From positions 51,335,725 to 51,399,724 of the forward strand of contig CM051455.1 in assembly GCA_028274465.1 (NCBI GenBank): 64,000 nt of DNA. Reading direction: 5' to 3'. Shown here piece by piece: positions 57,467-64,000 of this stretch. This DNA is from Plantago ovata (Eukaryota; Streptophyta; Magnoliopsida; Lamiales; Plantaginaceae). A program made the translations under genes and the position numbers. The notes under the pieces were generated by a model. That model had not been told where the DNA came from, made no database searches, and was given only the letters and a program-made list of their open reading frames with translations. Within the stretch, counting starts at the first letter, position 1. Each line of letters opens with the position of its first letter.

Positions 57467-57477
57467 GGATTTATAGT
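57467..57477 (-). promoter_or_regulatory. TATA-like element of the glycine-rich gene
   Basis: ACTATAAATCC on the minus strand, about 125 bases before the chosen ATG at 57348. Confidence 0.4.
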
Positions 57478-57537
57478 ATTGTTTGCATTTACTAATAGGT
57501 TAAGTGGGTTAATGTTAAAAGCTAAAGTCTATGGGGA

Positions 57538-60500
57538 GGCCGGCCTTTTCTAAAAATATGGAAAGGCCTGGTTTTACTAAAAACTCGCTGGTTTTCTCAA
57601 AACTCGTTGGTTTTGAGATTAAATCGGCCGACCGGCCGAGTTTTTACGCAAACCCGGTTTTCTTAATAGAATAAATATAACCATCCACACACTAAACACA
57701 CAATTCAGCGTTTACTGTGTGAAATTCATTCTTTTCTCTCTGCAAATTCCAGTCTTCTTCTCCGGCTTCCAAATCTCAAACTTTCCCGATCAATGGAAGA
57801 AACAAGCCGATTGTTCTCCTTTTTTCTTCGTTTCTGCTACCTTTGTGTTGGATTTAGTATTCTCAATATGTTTTGTGAGATCTAGGGTTTCGAATTAGTT
57901 TCTTCTCAGATCTGATTTCACAAATCTAGGGGTTCTGATTTGAAGCATGATGAAGAGGATCGGAAGGATTTTTTCGTTGTTCCAGACGCTGCTAATCCAT
58001 TGAAGTAGTTTTCACGATGGAGAGTTGATTCTTCCAGTAAAGGTATGTTAGTTTAGTTGTTAATTTTGATATTGTGAATCTGTTTTTTGTTGTGCTTTGA
58101 AGTGTTTGTGGATGTATTCATTCTATTATATGCTCTGTTTGCGTGATGTTATGGTTCAGGTGTTTTTATGTTACGGTTTTAAGTGTTTGTGGTATGCTTA
58201 TAAGGTATTTTGATGTTGTTCCCGATGGATTTTGGTTTTGTTTTAAGTGTATCTAGTATTCTTATTATTAAACTTAGTTTCTGTTGTTGAATTTTTTTTT
58301 CTTTTAGTACTAAGTGTTTCTAGTATGCTTATAATGAATTTTGGTATGTTTTTAAGTGTCGTTGGGATTATAAAATTGATTTAAGTGGGGATATTATGAT
58401 TTTAGATGCTGATATTTGTGTTGTTGTATTTTTAAGAGATCATTTTATGCTATGTCAGGTCTTGTGTTATGATTTTTAGGAGATGTAATCTTATGCTACT
58501 TTAGTTTTTTTGATGAAAGGATTACGGTGTAGTGTTATGATTTTAAGGGTCGTGCTATATTTATAAGGGATATTTATAAGGCATCATGTTATGTTATTAT
58601 TTTAAAGGGTGATATTGTGCTTTTAAATGTGTTGCTGATATTTTACGTTTTTCTTTTTTTTAGTTGTTGATGCTTTTGACACTATAATGAGAGCAGATCA
58701 AATAAGAGGAAAGATGCCCCTGTTGTTGGTATAATTGTTGGTTGTGTAGCTGCTGGTGTTTCAGATTATGAAGAGTTGAGGACAATTGAACGGAAGCTAC
58801 ATAGTTTGCGAGTTGCGTTAAAAGTCAACAATATTTTGAACAAGTAGGATTTGTAATAATGTCCTGGACAGACTATTTTATCTGGATGTTATTTGAAATA
58901 GTTTCTAATTTGAGCAGTTACTTTTGGCCTTTTTGAACAATTAGTTTGTGTATGTTTTAAAGCAGTGGTTTAATATGAAACTCTTATATGTTCTGGTTAT
59001 AGTTTTTTATATATGATGTTATGACTTTAAGATACAAGATGTTGCGATTGTTGGACAAAGTGTGCATGTTGGATGTTAGTTTGGATCGAGTAGTGTGTCA
59101 GTGTGTGATGTTAACAGTTAGTCTTTGCTCTTGGATAATTAGTTTGTGTATGGTCTTAAGTGGTTTTAACATGCAAGCATTGTATGGTGAAGTTTAGTTT
59201 TCTGTCTAATTTCTGAAGTGGTATAGCAAATGTCAATTAAATTCTTAATTGATTTCTTAGAAGTACAATAGTGGATACTTAAAACCACAATTGTACGTAC
59301 TTAAAACTACAATAAGGATACTGATAACTACACCAACTGGTTATAAGAGATATATGTTACGGTTTTAAGGGTTTGTCATAAGAGTTACTGATGATATATT
59401 TTGTCATATTATACTTCTAAAATCTTTTGTTATACTTTATTTAAGGTGCAACGTAAAATCAAGACATCATGCAATAAACTAGTGTAAAATTAAATAGTTC
59501 ATTCATGTAAGGATTAAAACATTTAGTCAATTGATGTTTCCACAACTAGTATTATCAAATCAACAAAATTACAACAACCGTTCTCCATTAAAATCTTAAT
59601 TTGAGTTTTTAGAACAACAACATAATGGGTACTTAAAACCACAACTTGGATACATAAAACCCCAACAAGGGTACTTATAACACACCAATTGCTGTATGAG
59701 ATATATGAGAACATGCCAACAAGTGTAAAATTGAATGCTTCATTATATTCATGTCAGGACTGAAACATTCAGTCAATTGAAGTTTTAAAACTAGTATTCT
59801 CAAAGTAACAAAATTACAACAAGCGTTCATGTGGTGTTTCTTATGCAAAATGAATCTGGATCTTTGAAATTGGCTTCTCGTCATGAGTAAACTTGTTCGT
59901 GATCTTTGAAGCAACGAAATTGGTGTTTCTGATACTTGAAGTCATCCTTTGTCATTCCATCTCTCCAGAAAATAGCACTCGGCCTAGCATATTCACCTAC
60001 AGGTAGCGGTGATAAAATTATGGATCTCCGTCCTTTTGTTTATGAATAAAAAAAAAGCATTTCTTTAAATTTTTTGTTCATCTACATGCTTAAATCATAA
60101 TAATACGATCACGTAAAACATACCATGACCAATTAAAATTATAACTGTATACCTAAACAATATACCAATTGACGACATGGAAATAATAACTGATATTACT
60201 AAAATCCATAGCATCAAAACTTCAAATTACAACAACATGCCTTAATACCATAGTGATGCAACTTATAACCACACCAGATTTCAATCAGAATAATGTAAAA
60301 GGTTCAATTAACATGCTGAAAAGGTGAAATACAATAAAAATGTTGCTAGAATCACATGTTTTCAATTACGAACCTATAAATGTGATGTATAAAAGAATAA
60401 CAGTAGAACATAATGTTATAACTAGGAGTGCTTATGACCGTATGTACGCTAGAAACTGTAACAATTAGAATACCTTAGAAACTGAAATTCATCCTAACAA

Positions 60501-62514
60501 CCGGTATTAAAAGTATACTATGCAGATTAAAAACCGTAACACAATGTGATTCAATGAAACAATGCAGAAACATACTACACAAACTTAGAACCATGCATAA
60601 CAACAAGGATTAAAAGTATCCATGAGCTTACGAAATTGTTGTTAAGGTTCGATTTCTTCAATTATTTCCACATCTCAAATTGAATTTCACAAGTATCTGT
60701 AGCTGAACGCTTGATCGATCAACAAATCGGAACGTAAATCAATCGAAATTCAGGAAAACAATTTGTCCTTATGCTCTCCCCCTTTTTTGTTTGGTCTTGA
60801 TTTTCCACAACCGATGGAGGCACAACCATGTTCATTGCAATTGAAAATCATAAAACAAGGATGATTGGAACCATAACACCATGCATTAAAACCATAACAA
60901 GGGAACTTATAACCTCCCCATGTGTCAATCAAAATAATGTAAAAGGTTCAATTAACATGTTGAATAAAGAATACGATAAAAACATGTTCCCTATTACAAA
61001 CCTATAAATGTGTTGTATATAACACCAGAACATAAAACCATAACTAAGACAACTTAAAATCATAACATGAGCGCTAGAAAGTGTAACAATCAGACTATCG
61101 TAGGAACTACAACTCACCATAACAACCAGTCTTAAAAGTATGTAGATTCAAAACCATAACACAACGTGATTCAATGAAAAATGCAGAAACATACTACACA
61201 AATATAGAACAATATATAGCAAAAAGTCTTAAAAGTATTCAGGAACTTAGAAAAAACCATAATACGACGTGATTCAATGAAAAAATGCAGAAAATAGTAG
61301 ACAAACTAATAACTAGCAACAAGGCTTCAAAATATTATAAAAGCGTCGATTAAACCATAACACGACATTTTCAAAACCATAACAAGGTGTTATGAAATAA
61401 AAATATGCACAAAAATACTACATAAAGATCAATCTATAAAAGGAAGTTTTTTAAAAGTATATAGTAACGTACAATTTGTTGCTCTGGTTCTATTCATTCA
61501 ATAATTTCCAGATTTGCGAAGCTTCCTTCTTCACCATTGTTGTTTTGCATATTCGAATATTCCCACAGCTAATCAGAATGTTTCGGACAACGATTCCAAG
61601 CACAAATTGACTAAAAATATTATAACAACGTCAGTTAAACGATAACATGTCATATTAAAAACCATAACATTGCGTTATCAAGTGAAAAAATGCAAAGGCA
61701 TAGCAGAGAAACCAAAAATATTATAACAACGTCAATTAAAACCATAACATGGTGTTATCAAATGAAAATATGCACAATTATACTTGACAAACAAAATATA
61801 TTATTGCAGCGTCGATTAAAACCATAACACGTCATATTAAAAACCATAACATGGCGTTATCAAATGAAAATATGCAGAGACATACTACATAAACATCAAA
61901 CCATAACAACATGGCTTAAAAGTATATAGAAACCTGCGAATTTGCTGCTCGTGTTGAATTTTTTTCAATAATATCCAGATCTGAGGAGCTTCCATCTCCA
62001 CTAGTTTCTATTCGGTGATTCGAGTATTCTACCAGCTAAATCGAAACATTTTGAAGATCAATTTCGATCGCAAATCGATTGAAAAATCAGAAAAATATCA
62101 ATTGATCAGAAAAACATAGTTGAATGAGGAAAATAATCAAATTCTATTGCAAAATCGTATGGAAATCAGAGATTTGTTGTTAAATAAGAGAATATCGTTG
62201 TTGATTTAACCTGATTGAGCTCCGTACAAGTTGTATCGGCTGAGATTCTATTGGATCGAGCTCCGATCGGTGAATTTCCGGCGAGAACAATGGATCGGGA
62301 GAATTTGACGTAAAAACACGCAGTTACACCTTGGGGTATGTGTTTTGGGGGTTTCTGTGATTTCAGCGTGATTATTGGGGTATATATAATGAACCGGTTT
62401 TTTTATAATGAACCGATTTTTATCTGAACCGCGAGAAACCGCCTAGCGGTTTTGGTTTCTGGTTTTTACCATAAAAACCAGGTCTTTCCATGTTAATAGT
62501 AAAGGACAGCCTTA
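57538..62514. mobile_element. 5-kb TIR element with inverted subterminal motif arrays
   Basis: Left terminus: AGGCCGGCCTTTTCTAAAAA, then TATGGAAAGGCCTGGTTTTA. The right terminus read inward is AAGGCTGTCCTTTACTATTA, then ACATGGAAAGACCTGGTTTTTA. Each end can fold as a short stem (GGCCTTT...AAAGGCC). The left arm (58140-59180) carries many GTTATGGTTTTAAG-type motifs, and the right arm (59280-61950) carries the complement CTTAAAACCATAAC, with about 100-base tandem units at 61630-61880. No transposase frame is found, so it is non-autonomous. Target duplication is unclear. The superfamily is not assigned. Confidence 0.65.
58683..58845 (+). pseudogene. Short open exon-like stretch inside the TIR element
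   Basis: After a TTTTTTTTAG acceptor-like site a frame reads SNKRKDAPVVGIIVGCVAAG, then VSDYEELRTIERKLHSLRVA, and ends LKVNNILNK-stop. About 50 codons without ATG. It could be a captured exon or the end of the element's own protein. Family not recognised. Confidence 0.25.
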
Positions 62515-64000
62515 CTATATAATAACTCATGTTAAAATATCATTTTAACAAAAACATTTAAGGTTGGTCCAACTTCAATATAATAGTTAACTATTTATAT
62601 AAACAAAAAAAATTCATATACTTGAAGAAAAAGTCTCAAAAAATTAATAAATAAAAGTAAAAAACCACTTCAAAAATATTCGAACTCTGCGCATTCTATA
62701 TTCTTAGAATGACAGATATATGATAAAAAACATTTTAAATATATAACTTAAGACATTATTAGATTTGATTAAATTGTTCTCTAGCTATACGATCCAGTTA
62801 TCATATTGATAGTTTAATCTATAACTCAGGAACAATTACCAGGAAATTGCATTGGATTTGGATTATATGACTGCCTTGGAACTTTCAGAATAATATTAGA
62901 TGTAGTGATACAGAATTGAATACATTGTTTATTAGTATTAATTAACAAGGAACAATTAACACTCATTCATCTGTATTTGGATTAGGATTTTTTTATAGTA
63001 TACTATTACAATTACAATGTTTGGCCTATAAATTTGCATCAATAAATCTCTAATCAACCTCATTTCAATAAATCTCTATACAGAGCAAATAATCACCCAT
63101 TTCGTGGATCGAACCCGTGACCACTTGGATACGGGGTGTCTCAGCATACATTATGTTCGAAAAAACTAGTCAATAGCTTAACCGACGGGAATACAAGAAT
63201 AAATTATTGTAAGAAATATAATGAAAAGTCGCAATAGTAGTCGAATTGTATACAATGTTCATAAGTTTGACAACAATTCAAATAGCATATCTACGTATTT
63301 TGTATCTTTCGTGAAAGGAAATGCAAATGTGAAGTACCTGTGTTGTGTGACAGTGTGAGTATAAAATATAAATATTACATATACAAGTATATTTATGAAA
63401 AAGTAAGAAGGGGTATTCTAGACAGACTTGGGCTTGTATGATATCTGGCAAATTAATTTGACCCATCAGATTCTTAATCTATGTCAACAATTTCAATTGT
63501 TCGCCCGAATTATTTAAGGCGTTCACCATTTCGTCTTATCCTCGCCATCTTGCCTTTTTAATATTTTAATTCATAGAACATAATTAAAATGTTAAAATTT
63601 TGTAAAATACTATTTACCCTCCAAAAAAATATGAAAAATTTAAGAAATAATTTTTTAATTTCGAAATTTTTTTATTGGACGATTTTATTTTTTGATAATT
63701 GATTATTTACTTATTATAATCAACTAATTTTAAAAATATGAAGACCTGCCAACCTGGGTCCGGGCTGGATATATACCAAGGTCGGGCATTGCTGGTTCAA
63801 TTCCGACCCGGTATATGCTCGGCCCCAGCCCGATCCGTTATAAACCCAAATTGTAGACCGTAAAATAATAATATATTTAGTATTTTGTTTATTTTATTTT
63901 TTATATTTTAATAATTTTAATTCAAAGTTAATTAAGTCAATTAATATTTAATAGAGATAATAAATTAAAAAATATATTTCTCCTTATTGAAGAAGAATGA
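62515..64000. other. AT-rich intergenic end of the window
   Basis: No gene. At about 63098-63125 the minus strand shows GTCACGGGTTCGATCCACG, a Pol III B-box match as in tRNA-SINEs, without a clear A box. At 63755-63836 lies a GC-rich imperfect palindrome. Otherwise nothing is seen. Confidence 0.4.
63755..63836. repeat. GC-rich imperfect palindrome
   Basis: GGGCTGGATATATACCAAGG at one side pairs with GGTATATGCTCGGCCCCAGC at the other, around a TTGCTGGTTCAATT loop. It is a small MITE-like or fold-back sequence. Confidence 0.4.

Noticed and set aside
63098..63125. Complete tRNA gene on the minus strand
   Set aside because: Only a B-box match is seen; no cloverleaf or clear A box could be built.

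Overview
This window is plant nuclear DNA, from an asterid-type eudicot by my reading. The evidence is a two-exon CYP81-type cytochrome P450, an 11S (legumin-type) seed globulin gene with GT/GC-AG introns, a plant succinate dehydrogenase fragment, and plant-type Tat/Retand, CACTA, hAT, Stowaway, LINE and Helitron elements. I cannot name the species; a Lamiales plant fits but is not proven.

Layout. 0-5.8 kb: a local cluster of a small acidic-protein family: one gene on +, two on -, one decayed copy on -, and flanks of further lost copies. A fourth intact member lies at 33.6 kb. 6.9-8.5 kb: an apparently intact CYP81 gene, the only recognisable enzyme gene. 9.2-12.8 kb: a minisatellite, a TIR element with inverted subterminal motif arrays, a truncated CACTA element carrying a tRNA-SINE-like module, and a MITE. 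13.0-24.1 kb: a complete but mutated Ty3/gypsy Tat-lineage retrotransposon with 5-bp target duplications and a multi-exon antisense ORF. 26.5-30.1 kb: an 11S globulin pseudogene whose second intron has taken in LINE 3' ends and a hAT MITE. 30.2-32.1 kb: two Stowaway MITEs around a Helitron-like 3' end. 35.3-36.6 kb: a succinate dehydrogenase fragment joined to coiled-coil/membrane-anchor sequence. 38.6-45.2 kb: a tandem array of broken PHD-finger gene pieces, interrupted by (TA)n and a 5S-rRNA-derived LTR. 45.2-50.5 kb: a CACTA element that is a 5.3-kb inverted repeat with a 25-bp loop. 50.5-55.2 kb: an L1-type LINE. 55.6-56.2 kb: the second hAT MITE, with a perfect 8-bp target duplication. 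56.9-57.3 kb: a glycine/cysteine-rich membrane protein gene. 57.5-62.5 kb: a 5-kb TIR element of the same kind as the one at 9.5 kb. The last 1.5 kb is AT-rich.

How it works together: only the acidic-protein genes, the P450 and the glycine-rich protein look like live host genes. The acidic family seems to have spread by segmental duplication with loss of copies, and transposons have filled the spaces. The most unusual structures are the palindromic CACTA element, whose transcript would fold into a hairpin of more than 1 kb, and the inverted subterminal-array elements. All family assignments rest on motifs read by eye; no database search was possible.
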